Origin: Angelakisella sp.
Lineage (GTDB): Bacteria; Bacillota; Clostridia; Oscillospirales; Ruminococcaceae
Reading direction: 5' to 3'
Length of the DNA: 23,176 nt
Assembly: GCA_020024515.1 (NCBI GenBank)
Contig: JAHHTR010000029.1
Coordinates: forward strand, 1-23,176
Translations under genes and position numbers: made by a program
Shown here: piece by piece, positions 23,104 to 23,176 of the stretch
Layout of the letters: each line of letters starts with the position of its first letter
How positions within the stretch are numbered: the first letter of the stretch is position 1
The notes under the pieces: model-generated
What the model was told of the DNA's origin: nothing
What the model saw: only the letters and a program-made list of their open reading frames with translations
Databases searched by the model: none

Positions 23104-23176
23104 AATATATTTTATAAATACCATACTTAGAAACAAATTTTTTTTAAAAATTCCTAAAATTTTATGTAATTTTTAT

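Overview
The window is very AT-rich. It carries a SpoVG septation regulator, an FlhB-like C-terminal-domain protein of the Bacillus YlqH type, PPDK, a pyruvate formate-lyase operon, and a PanT-like ECF transporter next to CoaX. Together these suggest an anaerobic, fermentative, probably motile and spore-lineage Clostridia member (Firmicutes), perhaps from the Oscillospirales. The genus cannot be read from this sequence. Most genes have clean housekeeping promoters (TTGACA/TATAAT-like, 17-nt spacer), good Shine-Dalgarno sites and hairpin terminators. No tRNA, rRNA, CRISPR array, IS element or prophage gene was seen.

Layout. (1) 37-5566, plus strand: one promoter leads into a FliK/YlqG-like protein, an FlhB C-terminal-domain protein, a PilZ-domain protein, a long FtsA-like actin-fold ATPase with C-terminal beta-grasp-like extensions, and a HAD phosphatase, closed by a bidirectional terminator. 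(2) 5578-7307, minus strand: spoVG and an M18 aminopeptidase. (3) 7441-8690, plus strand: a MinD/ParA-like ATPase and a methylglyoxal-synthase homologue in which two conserved active-site positions are changed. (4) 8714-12126: hisS and aspS behind a strong promoter and a long base-paired leader that lacks T-box signatures. (5) 12153-13888: two exported proteins of unknown role, the first probably DUF4358. (6) 13913-17526: the pyruvate formate-lyase region. The enzyme is in two pieces: a 707-aa subunit with the Cys-Cys active site but no glycyl-radical domain, then a separate 81-aa glycyl-radical protein, then the radical-SAM activase. A perfect-looking 22-bp hairpin lies between the first two. 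(7) 17553-18463: a region of about 0.9 kb without long ORFs. On the minus strand it has a consensus promoter at one end and a terminator at the other. Its 5' half holds four spaced copies of a Shine-Dalgarno plus ATG-TAY motif, three of which stop after two or three codons. (8) 18628-20296: panT-like and coaX (pantothenate uptake and phosphorylation). (9) 20387-23017, minus strand: ppdK.

How the parts fit: PPDK makes pyruvate (or runs in reverse), and the two-piece PFL plus its activase convert pyruvate and CoA to acetyl-CoA and formate. PanT and CoaX feed CoA synthesis. Methylglyoxal synthase would be a triose-phosphate overflow branch if it is active. The most unusual items are the naturally split PFL (14271-16739) and the promoter-to-terminator minus-strand unit with ATG-Tyr-stop minigenes (17553-18463).
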